A stretch of DNA of 64,000 bases, from contig CALXTW010000009.1 in assembly GCA_944391515.1 (NCBI GenBank), positions 1 to 64,000 of the forward strand, given 5' to 3'. This stretch comes from an uncultured Alphaproteobacteria bacterium (GTDB lineage: Bacteria > Pseudomonadota > Alphaproteobacteria > RF32 > CAG-239). The position numbers were made by a program, and so were the translations under genes. Positions 17,515-24,356 of this stretch are shown here, piece by piece. The notes below the pieces were generated by a model, which had not been told where the DNA came from, did no database searches, and saw nothing but the letters and a program-made list of their open reading frames with translations. Numbering within the stretch: position 1 is the first letter of the stretch; the number at the start of each line of letters is the position of its first letter.

Positions 17515-17567
17515 CATCAGCCATAAAGGCGGTTTGGTTAATATTAACCGGGGAGAACATCATTCCC
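17500..17567 (-). promoter_or_regulatory. fluoride-type (crcB motif) riboswitch
   Basis: On the minus strand from 17567 the leader reads GGGA-AUG-AUGU-UC-UCCC. This matches the aptamer's first stem (GGGA/UCCC) and the AUG...UUC core. It continues with the conserved AACCAAACCGCC, a short loop, and GGCUGAUGACUUCUACC. The GCC/GGC stem is present. The long-range helix (GAUGU with ACUUC) pairs except for one U-U mismatch. A small palindromic hairpin (GGTTAATATTAACC) is inserted between the first stem and the AAACCGCC segment. Known switches of this class raise expression of fluoride-resistance genes when fluoride binds. Here the next gene is a NifU-like scaffold, which I do not know as a fluoride-resistance gene. 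Confidence 0.82.
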
Positions 17568-17575
17568 TTGCTTTT

Positions 17576-17604
17576 TGTATAAAAGATAAATCCCCTCATT
17601 GCAA
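17576..17604 (-). promoter_or_regulatory. promoter of the riboswitch leader
   Basis: On the minus strand TTGCAA (17604-17599), a 17-bp spacer and TATACA (17581-17576). The expected transcript start falls a few bases before the first aptamer stem, so the leader begins with the riboswitch. Confidence 0.75.
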
Positions 17605-17714
17605 GTTTTTTATAAAACTGTGAATCTCTTTTTTCTCAACAAAAAATTGACTTTTGTCTATTTTTGTGATAAAAAAATAAACATTACAAAAGTTATTCTT
17701 TAGATTATTAACCC

Positions 17715-17756
17715 ATTTCAGAATATGTAAGAGCTTGCTCCCAGGGATTCTGAAAT
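17715..17756. repeat. 10-bp inverted repeat with an inner palindrome
   Basis: ATTTCAGAAT (17715-17724) and ATTCTGAAAT (17747-17756) are perfect inverted arms. Between them lies GAGCTTGCTC (17731-17740), itself a GAGC/GCTC hairpin. It lies 40 bp before the HAD hydrolase start and is probably in its leader. It could be an operator or an RNA structure; there is no T-tract. Confidence 0.45.
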
Positions 17757-17795
17757 ATTAAAAACAAGCCAAGTCGAGACACGAAAGTGGGTAAG

Positions 17796-18689
17796 ATGTT
17801 GGCCTTATTTATGAGACAAATCGATGCAAAAATCGTAATTGTAGACGCATATGGCGTCTTTAATTTTGGAGAAGGAATTTCTCCTAATGCCATCGCAACA
17901 TTCCAGCAGTGGTTAAACGAGGGTAAGAAAGTATATATTCTTTCAAACACAACAGCCCTCAATGATGGAGCAATCAAAAGCTACGAGAAAAAAGGTGTCA
18001 TCAAAGGCATACACTATACCGACATGATGACATCGGGCCAGTATGCTCATGAAGACATTCTTGCCGGAAATCTCCCAGTCAAAGGAAAGAAATACTTCGT
18101 TTTTGGAACCCCAAATTTCAAAAATACCAATCCGATACCGGCAATTTTTAACGGTTCGGAATATGAAGTTGTAAAGGACATCTCCGAAGCAGACTTTATT
18201 TATTGTGGAATTCCACAACTCAAAGATGATGCCGGAGAAGCCTACGACAGCGAAAAGGAAGAGGATTTTTTGCCTTTGGTACAAGAGTTGGCAGAGAGCC
18301 AAAAACCGCTTGTCTGTGCCAATCCTGACAAAACGGCCAATGAAGGCGGCCGCTTTGTTATCAGACAAGGAACGATTGCAGAACTTTACCAAAAATTTGG
18401 CGGTCAGGTAATATTATACGGAAAACCCGATAGTCGAATTTTTGATAAGCTGATTGAGCGCTATTGCTCTCAAATTCCAAGGCAAGAGATGCTTATGATC
18501 GGCGATACGGTCCGCACTGATATCAAAGGAGCAACTTTAGCAGGAATTCCTTCCGCCCTCGTTTTGGAAGGTGGTGTTTCTGCAAGAGATATGGTTATCG
18601 GTCAAATTCCTCTCGAAATGTATCTCAAAACTCAAGGTTTCTCGCCAACATACGTATGGGAGCGAGTATGTGAGGAACCTTTATTTTAA
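17796..18689 (+). CDS. HAD-superfamily class IIA hydrolase (TIGR01459-like)
   Basis: Phosphatase-like HAD protein of about 297 residues. The nucleophile motif is IVDAYGVF, with Tyr where many HADs have the second Asp, as in the TIGR01459 subgroup. SNT follows in the second motif (VYILSNTTA), then the lysine motif ILYGKPDSRIF and the acidic motif MIGDTVRTDIKGA. The order of the class IIA cap and core is intact. The start is uncertain: GTG 17787, ATG 17796 or ATG 17811 are all in frame and none has a good ribosome site. I prefer 17796 or 17811. The substrate is unknown; relatives include sugar-phosphate and nucleotide phosphatases. Confidence 0.85.
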   Translation: MLALFMRQIDAKIVIVDAYGVFNFGEGISPNAIATFQQWLNEGKKVYILSNTTALNDGAIKSYEKKGVIKGIHYTDMMTSGQYAHEDILAGNLPVKGKKYFVFGTPNFKNTNPIPAIFNGSEYEVVKDISEADFIYCGIPQLKDDAGEAYDSEKEEDFLPLVQELAESQKPLVCANPDKTANEGGRFVIRQGTIAELYQKFGGQVILYGKPDSRIFDKLIERYCSQIPRQEMLMIGDTVRTDIKGATLAGIPSALVLEGGVSARDMVIGQIPLEMYLKTQGFSPTYVWERVCEEPLF

Positions 18690-18706
18690 CCCTCCCAAAA
18701 GCCTCA

Positions 18707-18735
18707 AAGCCTTGCCCAAAGCAAGGCTTTTTTTT
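18707..18735 (+). terminator. intrinsic terminator after the HAD hydrolase gene
   Basis: AAGCCTTGC (18707-18715) and GCAAGGCTT (18721-18729) form a perfect stem, followed by a T-tract. Confidence 0.93.
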
Positions 18736-18754
18736 ATAAAGAAATTTTTTGAAC

Positions 18755-18782
18755 TTGAAAAATTGCATATTTTTGCTATAAA
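18755..18782 (+). promoter_or_regulatory. sigma70-like promoter of the 18824 gene
   Basis: TTGAAA (18755-18760), a 16-bp spacer, TATAAA (18777-18782), then 41 nt of AT-rich leader to the ATG at 18824 with no Shine-Dalgarno sequence. Confidence 0.7.
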
Positions 18783-18823
18783 AAAACAAATATTTATTTT
18801 TATTACCTAAATTATTAGAAATT

Positions 18824-19702
18824 ATGAAGCAGCAAGAAAAAGACAAGTTTTTAAGGTATTGTAAGATGAAACAATACCCAAGACAATCTATTTTGTTTGA
18901 GTATTTTCTGACAAGCCTATTTCATCAAATTGAGCAAAATCATAAGACTCAAATGACAGAGCAGTCCTTCGGCTTACCATCTATTTCGTCATTACATTTA
19001 TTTATGTATGTCGTTTTAATGAATCATTTTGAAACAAAAAAAGAATGCCCTCGTAGCATATTAACTTATTTTCCGCAATGGTTCATAGACGTAAAATCGG
19101 GATTAAATTATTATGCACGTTGGCTACTGTCTTTGGATTTGGCTCAGGCACCGCTTTTATCTTTTGTTCGCACCAATGAGGGCATATGTCACAGAACAAA
19201 ACCTTTGACGACTGATGAGGATTTAGCCATTCGCTTAAGTTTTGGAATCCCTCAAAATGTGGATTGGAACAAAGATGAATTGATTGAGCTAATGTTTTCT
19301 CAAGATGAAATTGCCGAAATTAAAAATGATTTTGATTTATCGATAAAATCGTTGTTGCAAAAAACAGAAAATTGGCCAATTGAATTTTGGAGAAATAAAA
19401 GAGCTTTTTCGGTGTTAGGTTTTTGTCCTTTTTTGACTTTGCCTTCTAATTTGTTTGAACGCATTATACAAGATTCGCACTATTTGGGGTGTGACCTTAA
19501 TTGCCATCATGATATGTTTGTCGTTATGGATAAAGTGTTGCAAAATGCAGATTTTATCAATTTGCCACCTCAAAGCCTTATGGTAAATTCACTAGAGTGC
19601 GATGATTTTATTAAAAAAATTATGCTATCTATGCAGCAAGATAATACTCTTATTTTTGATAATATGAAAACAAATATGAGTATTTATTGGAAAAAAAGCT
19701 AA
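18824..19702 (+). CDS. unknown 292-residue cytosolic protein
   Basis: I recognise no family. The protein has no signal peptide or membrane segment. It begins with an A-rich, charged stretch (MKQQEKDKF) and is mostly helical, with a tryptophan- and phenylalanine-rich middle part. Histidine-cysteine stretches such as LGCDLNCHHDMF near the C-terminus might bind metal but match no motif that I know. The AT-rich, SD-less leader and promoter spacing match other accessory genes in the window. An efficient terminator closes it as a single-gene unit. Confidence 0.65.
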   Translation: MKQQEKDKFLRYCKMKQYPRQSILFEYFLTSLFHQIEQNHKTQMTEQSFGLPSISSLHLFMYVVLMNHFETKKECPRSILTYFPQWFIDVKSGLNYYARWLLSLDLAQAPLLSFVRTNEGICHRTKPLTTDEDLAIRLSFGIPQNVDWNKDELIELMFSQDEIAEIKNDFDLSIKSLLQKTENWPIEFWRNKRAFSVLGFCPFLTLPSNLFERIIQDSHYLGCDLNCHHDMFVVMDKVLQNADFINLPPQSLMVNSLECDDFIKKIMLSMQQDNTLIFDNMKTNMSIYWKKS

Positions 19703-19728
19703 CTAGAAACTAGTATCTATTCAACGAC

Positions 19729-19760
19729 AAAAAAGCCTCCACTTTGGGAGGCTTTTTTTA
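19729..19760 (+). terminator. intrinsic terminator, same sequence as in the tRNA-Thr units
   Basis: GCCTCC/GGAGGC stem on a 6-nt loop, with six A before and seven T after. The 30-base core is identical to the terminators inside the two 202-bp units at 20461-20864. Confidence 0.93.
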
Positions 19761-19876
19761 TTTTAAATTTTCAAATCTTTCAGTACTTGTATTTAAACGG
19801 AGTAAAGAACATAAAAAGCATATAGACAATAGACAAAAAAAATGATATAAATATGTCAGAAGGAAATTATTATTGG

Positions 19877-19911
19877 CCTATTGCTATTTTCAAGCATTCA
19901 ATAGTAATAGG
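19877..19911. repeat. 12-bp inverted repeat upstream of the ankyrin-like gene
   Basis: CCTATTGCTATT (19877-19888) and AATAGTAATAGG (19900-19911) match at 11 of 12 positions, with an 11-nt loop. It is either in the leader or a promoter-proximal operator of the gene at 19966. A TTTTGTCTAT motif (minus strand, 19829-19838) lies 40 bp upstream. Confidence 0.4.
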
Positions 19912-19965
19912 TTATTATTAAAAACAAAGGGAAGAAGCTTGATTCCGCCCTCAAAAGAGATAATT

Positions 19966-20415
19966 ATGAAAACATTAAAGATTAATGAGGTATTTTATGC
20001 CTCTGCTAAGAAAATTTATGCCTCAGAGCTAAAGAAGGAATATGAACGTCCTTATATGATTAGTAGATTTCTCGAATTTGTAAGGAAGAGAGATTTCTTG
20101 AATATGAAAAAATTTCTGGATAAAGGATTCAATCCTAATCTTGTTTGCGTCCCGATAGAAAGTAGCTACAGCTACGATACTGGAATGATTACAGGTACGG
20201 AAACTCTTTATTATCGTATAATGGATATATGGGGAGATAATCCGGCCATAGCAAAATTACTGCGCTTATATGGTGCAAAAACAAGCAAAGAAATCTCTGA
20301 AGAAAGTGACAGAGAATGGAAGCGAAAACGAGAAGAAGAAGAGGCTAAAGAAACGGCAAGAAAATTAGCCGTGCACAAAAAAGAAATGGAGGAGTTAGAT
20401 AAAATATTAGGCTAA
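19966..20415 (+). CDS. small ankyrin-like protein with a coiled-coil tail
   Basis: A 149-residue protein from ATG 19966, chosen because it starts an A-rich MKTLKINEV segment and an upstream in-frame start gives an unlikely N-terminus. Residues about 32-60 (FVRKRDFLNMKKFLDKGFNPNLV) look like one ankyrin repeat, and IAKLLRLYGA near 105 looks like the helix of a second. The last 40 residues are a charged coiled coil rich in Glu and Lys. Probably a protein-binding adaptor; the partner is unknown. It ends in a terminator related to that of tRNA-Thr. Confidence 0.6.
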   Translation: MKTLKINEVFYASAKKIYASELKKEYERPYMISRFLEFVRKRDFLNMKKFLDKGFNPNLVCVPIESSYSYDTGMITGTETLYYRIMDIWGDNPAIAKLLRLYGAKTSKEISEESDREWKRKREEEEAKETARKLAVHKKEMEELDKILG

Positions 20416-20429
20416 TTTCTCCGCAATAT

Positions 20430-20458
20430 AAAAAAGCCTCCATTTTGGAGGCTTTTTT
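20430..20458 (+). terminator. intrinsic terminator shared by the ankyrin-like gene and the distal tRNA tail
   Basis: GCCTCC/GGAGGC stem with A6 and T6 flanks. It differs from the terminators inside the 202-bp units at the loop (ATTTT instead of ACTTTG). It works for the plus-strand gene and, read on the minus strand, for transcripts that pass through the tRNA units. Confidence 0.85.
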
Positions 20459-20460
20459 AA

Positions 20461-20864
20461 TGGTGCCGACTGAGGGACTTAGGGAGTTCGGTTTGTAAAC
20501 CTCGCTCATTTCGCTCACGCTCACTTGCTTGGTAACAAACTCTCACCGCTCACAACGAAAACACCGGAGCAACGGTGTTTTCTATCGGTTCGCGCCCGCT
20601 TGGGTTCAAGTCCCAAATATTAAAACCATTAAAAAAGCCTCCACTTTGGGAGGCTTTTTTAATGGTGCCGACTGAGGGACTTAGGGAGTTCGGTTTGTAA
20701 ACCTCGCTCATTTCGCTCACGCTCACTTGCTTGGTAACAAACTCTCACCGCTCACAACGAAAACACCGGAGCAACGGTGTTTTCTATCGGTTCGCGCCCG
20801 CTTGGGTTCAAGTCCCAAATATTAAAACCATTAAAAAAGCCTCCACTTTGGGAGGCTTTTTTAA
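20461..20864. repeat. two identical 202-bp tandem units, each starting with the tRNA-Thr 3' end
   Basis: Units 20461-20662 and 20663-20864 appear identical base for base. Each begins with the same 20 bases as the 3' end of the tRNA-Thr gene at 20865 (reverse complement of AAGTCCCTCAGTCGGCACCA). About 150 bp of unrelated, more GC-rich sequence follows, with two hairpins (GGTTT/AAACC; AAAACACCG/CGGTGTTTT), then an inverted T-arm-like piece (GGGTTCAAGTCCC), then a terminator. No open frame of note. The layout resembles tandem integration at a tRNA 3' end, or repeated duplication of the tRNA tail and terminator. Confidence 0.9.
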
Positions 20865-20940
20865 TGGTGCCGACTGAGGGACTTGAACCCCCGACCCACT
20901 GATTACAAATCAGTAGCTCTACCAACTGAGCTAAGTCGGC
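20865..20940 (-). tRNA. tRNA-Thr, anticodon TGT
   Basis: Minus strand, 76 nt with the CCA end encoded. The acceptor stem GCCGACT/AGTCGGC pairs fully. The D-arm is GCTCAGTTGGTAGAGC. The anticodon arm CTGATTTGTAATCAG has TGT at positions 34-36, reading ACA threonine codons. The T-arm contains GGTTCAAGTCC. A terminator follows on the minus strand. Confidence 0.97.
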
Positions 20941-20958
20941 ATCGACTTAACGACCTAA

Positions 20959-20987
20959 CTTATATAATCACAAAACGCCCTTGTCAA
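20959..20987 (-). promoter_or_regulatory. promoter of tRNA-Thr
   Basis: On the minus strand TTGACA (20987-20982), a 17-bp spacer and TATAAG (20964-20959), 18 bp before the mature tRNA 5' end. Confidence 0.85.
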
Positions 20988-21000
20988 CAAAAATTTGCAT

Positions 21001-22410
21001 TTATTCTGCAGACAAAGTTTGGGGAGCATCTTGCCCGTTTTCCACCCGCAAAGAAGCAAACTTAAGATTAACAGTTCCTAACTTTCTTTTTAACCCACGA
21101 ATGGTAAACCAATACCCAATAGCCACTACTGACGCAGCCCCCACCCAAGCAATAGGATTAGCGTAAAAGATCCCTTTATATCCCATTAAATCAGCTAAGA
21201 CCACCGCTGCATATGAACGTACTAACAATTCCACAACACAAGCCAACATTGGGATAAACGCTTGCCCCATTCCTTGTAAAGCATTTCTAAAAATATAAAT
21301 TTGACTTAAAAACAAATAAAAAACTGTAGAAATACTTAAATACCCTTGGGCGATATCAATAATACGTTCATTTTTATCTTTGATGAACATATCAACCATT
21401 TCTTCTCCCCAAAACCGAACAATCAGTGCAATTCCTATACTAATCACCGACGCAATCAACGAACAATTAAACACGCCTTTACGGATTCTAAATATCTTGC
21501 CGGCGCCATAATTTTGAGCTGTATAAGTCGCCAAAGCAGCCCCTAAAACGACCAACAACTGTGTTGACAACAATTCAATTCTCAAAGCAGCTGTCATTGC
21601 CGCAATCACATCAGACCCAAAGGAATTACAAACACTCTGAATAATAATCAACCCTAAAGCAATCAAGGAAAACTGCAAAGCCATCGGAATAGCAACACGC
21701 AAATGCGTTTTCATAAAGTTCCAATCAAATTTCCAATCTTCGCGTTGGAGACGCAATAAAGGAAATTTTCTTTCCATATAAACCAAACACAACACCACCG
21801 AAATTGTCATAGCAATCACAGTACCAATAGCTGAACCGACCACGCCGAGTTTTCCGAAATAAATCAATAAAAAATTCAGCAAAATATTAAGGACAGAAGA
21901 AAAAATCAAAAAATACAAAGGCGTTTTACTATCCCCTAACGCCCGAATAAATCCAGACAGCAGATTATAACTCACAGTCAACACCAACCCTGAGCCTAAT
22001 ACAAACATAAAACGATAAGCATCATTCATAATATTTTCAGGTATATTCATTAATCCCAAAAATTGATGCAAATAAAGCAAAGTCACACAGGTAAGACACA
22101 AACTCAACACAACGCTTGCAATCAAACTATGAACGACAGAACTTTTAACACCTTTTTCATCTTGAGCACCAAATCGCTGAGCTGTAATTACAGTCAAACC
22201 ACTAGTAAAACCAAAAGAAATCATTAAAAGCGTCATAAATAAAGGAGAAGAAGCGCCGACAGCAGCCAAGGCTTCGACCCCAATAAGTCTACCAACAATC
22301 AAAATATCCGAGACATTATACAACTGCTGAAACAAATTCCCCATCAACAAAGGGATTGCAAAACCAACAATCAATTGGGTAGGTTTTCCAACAGTCATAT
22401 CTTTTATCAT
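21001..22410 (-). CDS. MATE-family multidrug/cation antiporter
   Basis: Inner-membrane exporter of the MATE (DinF/NorM-like) superfamily, driven by proton or sodium gradients. The 469-residue protein has twelve predicted helices in two homologous halves. It starts with the typical IGKPTQLIVGFAIPLLMGNLFQQLYN-like segment and contains VGASSPLF and the second-half GMGQAFIPML. Substrates cannot be told from sequence. The leader holds a hairpin whose 3' arm directly abuts the GGAG ribosome site. The gene is followed by the tRNA-Thr promoter. Confidence 0.93.
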   Translation of the reverse strand: MIKDMTVGKPTQLIVGFAIPLLMGNLFQQLYNVSDILIVGRLIGVEALAAVGASSPLFMTLLMISFGFTSGLTVITAQRFGAQDEKGVKSSVVHSLIASVVLSLCLTCVTLLYLHQFLGLMNIPENIMNDAYRFMFVLGSGLVLTVSYNLLSGFIRALGDSKTPLYFLIFSSVLNILLNFLLIYFGKLGVVGSAIGTVIAMTISVVLCLVYMERKFPLLRLQREDWKFDWNFMKTHLRVAIPMALQFSLIALGLIIIQSVCNSFGSDVIAAMTAALRIELLSTQLLVVLGAALATYTAQNYGAGKIFRIRKGVFNCSLIASVISIGIALIVRFWGEEMVDMFIKDKNERIIDIAQGYLSISTVFYLFLSQIYIFRNALQGMGQAFIPMLACVVELLVRSYAAVVLADLMGYKGIFYANPIAWVGAASVVAIGYWFTIRGLKRKLGTVNLKFASLRVENGQDAPQTLSAE

Positions 22411-22449
22411 ATTATTTCTCCTTTTCGGGCGCTAATGTATGACCGAAAA
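22411..22449 (-). promoter_or_regulatory. leader hairpin directly before the MATE gene ribosome site
   Basis: On the minus strand TTTTCGG (22449-22443) pairs with CCGAAAA (22428-22422). The next bases are GGAG, the ribosome site of the MATE gene. A longer stem could mask or expose the site. A near-identical design precedes the gene at 60490. Confidence 0.5.
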
Positions 22450-22536
22450 CTAAAATTGTAAAGACGCTTTTCCATACAAAATTTTATTTACAAAAGAAAT
22501 CCCTCTCTAAGAAATAACTGAGAAGTTTTTAGAGCC

Positions 22537-23151
22537 CTAATTTTTGCAAAACTGATTCAAGCTAAAACCTAATTTTTTTAATCCGGCTAAAATAGAATAA
22601 ACATCATATAAAGCATTATGTTTATCCAAACCCAATTTTTGGAGCTGATTTTCACATCCCAGCAACTGTGCTATTTCGCCAGAACACTGACTTTGAATAT
22701 CAAAGTTGTGTAATTGATACTGGGTTTGAAACCACGGAGCTATGTTTTCAAAAGACGGATGTTTTTCATCTGTTTTTCCCCAAAGAGCTAAATTATCCAA
22801 CATAACCTGCCCATCAGTCATATGCTCTTGAGGCAAATTCCATCCATGAGAAAAACAAGGACTACTTCCAACAAAATCCTTAAATTTCTGATAAGCTTCT
22901 AAAAATCCCATACCTTTTTCAGCCAATAATTCATCGGTAATTCCCGTCAACTTAATAAAATACTGTGTCAATTTCGGACGAAAATAAGGTTTAACATAGA
23001 GATTCAATTCTTCAACAACCTCTAAATCATCAGCATTGATTTTTAACGCTGCAATTTGCACAATTTCAGCTTTCTTTTTATTTTCGGGAGTATCAGTCAA
23101 AAAACCATCCCAACTGGCATATTCAGTATCAAAAATAACAAATTGCTTCAT
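22537..23151 (-). CDS. DEDDh-family 3'-5' exonuclease
   Basis: A 204-residue protein with an exonuclease fold of the RNase T / DNA polymerase III epsilon / ERI1 type. Exo I is FDTEYAS (D8 and E10), a central motif contains SHGWN, and Exo III is HNALYDVYSIL, with His and Asp spaced as in the DEDDh group. There are no extra domains. The likely substrate is RNA or single-stranded DNA; which one cannot be told. AAGGAT precedes the ATG. Confidence 0.85.
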   Translation of the reverse strand: MKQFVIFDTEYASWDGFLTDTPENKKKAEIVQIAALKINADDLEVVEELNLYVKPYFRPKLTQYFIKLTGITDELLAEKGMGFLEAYQKFKDFVGSSPCFSHGWNLPQEHMTDGQVMLDNLALWGKTDEKHPSFENIAPWFQTQYQLHNFDIQSQCSGEIAQLLGCENQLQKLGLDKHNALYDVYSILAGLKKLGFSLNQFCKN

Positions 23152-23249
23152 ATTTTATCCTTGTGTATCCAATAAATATCAGAAAACCAATATAGAATAA
23201 ATTTCTTAATTTATACATAAAAAAACCGCCCAAAGGCGGTTTATTTTAT

Positions 23250-23446
23250 GGCTGCCTCGCCTGGATTGTAAATTCCCATTGCACAGCAATGGACCCCTTT
23301 CGCGCCGTAAGGCTCAAGCTCACATTTCGATTAGGTTCACACCTAATCTCTTGTTCGCTTTCTCCAACTATCCGCTCCGAACCTTGGTTCTCATCGGGCT
23401 ACGACACGCCATAAAAAAAACCGCCTCAAAAGGCGGCTTTTTTTTA
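23250..23446. repeat. 197-bp unit starting with the tRNA-Gln 3' end
   Basis: The first 19 bases (23250-23268) are identical to 23447-23465, the 3' end of the tRNA-Gln gene. About 145 bp of unrelated sequence follows, with two hairpins (CCATTGC/GCAATGG and ATTAGGT/ACCTAAT), an inverted T-arm-like stretch (TTGGTTC...GCCA) and a terminator at 23413-23445. A second, slightly different terminator flanks the distal copy at 23219-23249. Apart from the tRNA-related ends it shares no clear sequence with the tRNA-Thr units, but the architecture and length are the same. Confidence 0.85.
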
Positions 23447-23520
23447 TGGCTGCCTCGCCTGGATTCGAACCAAGATACCAACATCCAGAGTGTCGTGTCC
23501 TACCGTTAGACGACGAGGCA
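23447..23520 (-). tRNA. tRNA-Gln, anticodon CTG
   Basis: Minus strand, 74 nt with the CCA end encoded. The acceptor stem TGCCTCG/CGAGGCA pairs. The anticodon stem CGACA/TGTTG encloses loop CTCTGGA, with CTG at positions 34-36 (reads CAG). The T-arm contains GGTTCGAATCC. The first base T is typical of tRNA-Gln. Confidence 0.96.
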
Positions 23521-23535
23521 TTAAATTCGTTAAGA

Positions 23536-23564
23536 TATTTACTCTCATTTCTTTAAGAAGTCAA
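23536..23564 (-). promoter_or_regulatory. promoter of tRNA-Gln
   Basis: On the minus strand TTGACT (23564-23559), a 17-bp spacer and TAAATA (23541-23536), 15 bp before the tRNA 5' end. Confidence 0.8.
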
Positions 23565-23588
23565 AATATTTTTTTAGCCTCCTTAAAA

Positions 23589-24257
23589 TTATTGCAAACC
23601 TGCGTTAATCCGCTCAAAATCATTGGCAATATTTCGATTAATTTTCCTTAAAGCATCTTTCAGAGCTTTAATTGAGCTCATTACCAACGCTTCTTCTTCA
23701 CTATAGCCATAATACATTGCTACGATTTCCTCACCTTTTCCCATTTCGGTTGATTTCCAAATCAAATCTCCGTTATTGTTCAAAATTGATACCTCAACTT
23801 CCAAATCCGTATTTCTATATCCGAATGGGAATCCCAGCAAATTCAAACTATAAATACTAATCCATGAAGGAACAGTATAATAATATCCCGAAGAATAAAT
23901 CCGACTATTGGTAAAACGCATTTTAATACTTCCCTTACGAGTTCCATAAACTTGAGAAATATTTTCAACATTGCGTTCAAAAAGCGTAATCATATCACGG
24001 GTCCGACTATCTTTTTTCTTCACAAAGGTATAAGTATCACCACTAACGCTCCAATCCTCTGATTCAAAACCGCTTCCTACCGAAGAGCCATGAATAGTCG
24101 TATCAAAACTATCTTTAATACTGTCTTTATCCACCTCTGTTCTCAAAGGAGGCAGTAATTGCGAATTAGGAGCCCTCAAATTCAAATCATTAAAACTAAC
24201 CGATTTACAAGCACTTAAAACCAGCACCATACTCCACAACATTAACAGTTTTTTCAT
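23589..24257 (-). CDS. predicted lipoprotein, unknown function
   Basis: A 222-residue protein with a lipoprotein signal ending in the lipobox LSAC (Cys about 17). The mature part has a polar N-terminal stretch, then mixed strands (SIKMRFTNSRIYSSGYYY, DLEVEVSILNNNGDLIWKSTEMG) and a C-terminal helix (SIKALKDALRKINRNI). The -LIWKST- strand followed by a final helix resembles small envelope lipoproteins that sit at the outer membrane, but I cannot name a family. GGAGAG precedes the ATG. Confidence 0.7.
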   Translation of the reverse strand: MKKLLMLWSMVLVLSACKSVSFNDLNLRAPNSQLLPPLRTEVDKDSIKDSFDTTIHGSSVGSGFESEDWSVSGDTYTFVKKKDSRTRDMITLFERNVENISQVYGTRKGSIKMRFTNSRIYSSGYYYTVPSWISIYSLNLLGFPFGYRNTDLEVEVSILNNNGDLIWKSTEMGKGEEIVAMYYGYSEEEALVMSSIKALKDALRKINRNIANDFERINAGLQ

Positions 24258-24322
24258 ATTATTCTCTCCGTGATTGATAATCTTTTTTCCTCATATCACA
24301 TTTAACTTAAATTTTAGTATAT

Positions 24323-24353
24323 AAAAAAGCCTCTCCGAAGAGAGGCTTTTTTT
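24323..24353. terminator. intrinsic terminator after aspS
   Basis: GCCTCTC/GAGAGGC stem on a CGAA loop, flanked by six A and seven T. It lies 4 bp past the aspS stop codon on the minus strand. Confidence 0.92.
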
Positions 24354-24356
24354 GAC

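Noticed and set aside
17455-17517. Longer NifU-like start at 17517
   Set aside because: The extra codons lie in the riboswitch and terminator, and a good ribosome site precedes ATG 17454.
14310-20415. Prophage or integrative element
   Set aside because: No integrase, transposase, capsid or conjugation gene is present in the accessory stretch; only tRNA-end repeats hint at integration.
20461-20864. CRISPR-like array
   Set aside because: There are only two units, 202 bp long and fully identical with no unique spacers, and no cas genes are nearby.
20883-21065. Open frame starting MNPRPTDYKSVALPTELSRHR
   Set aside because: This is the translation of the tRNA-Thr gene in a wrong frame, a known annotation artefact.
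23279-23509. Open frame ending LPRLDSNQDTNIQSVVSYR
   Set aside because: It is translated across the tRNA-Gln unit and the tRNA itself; not a real gene.
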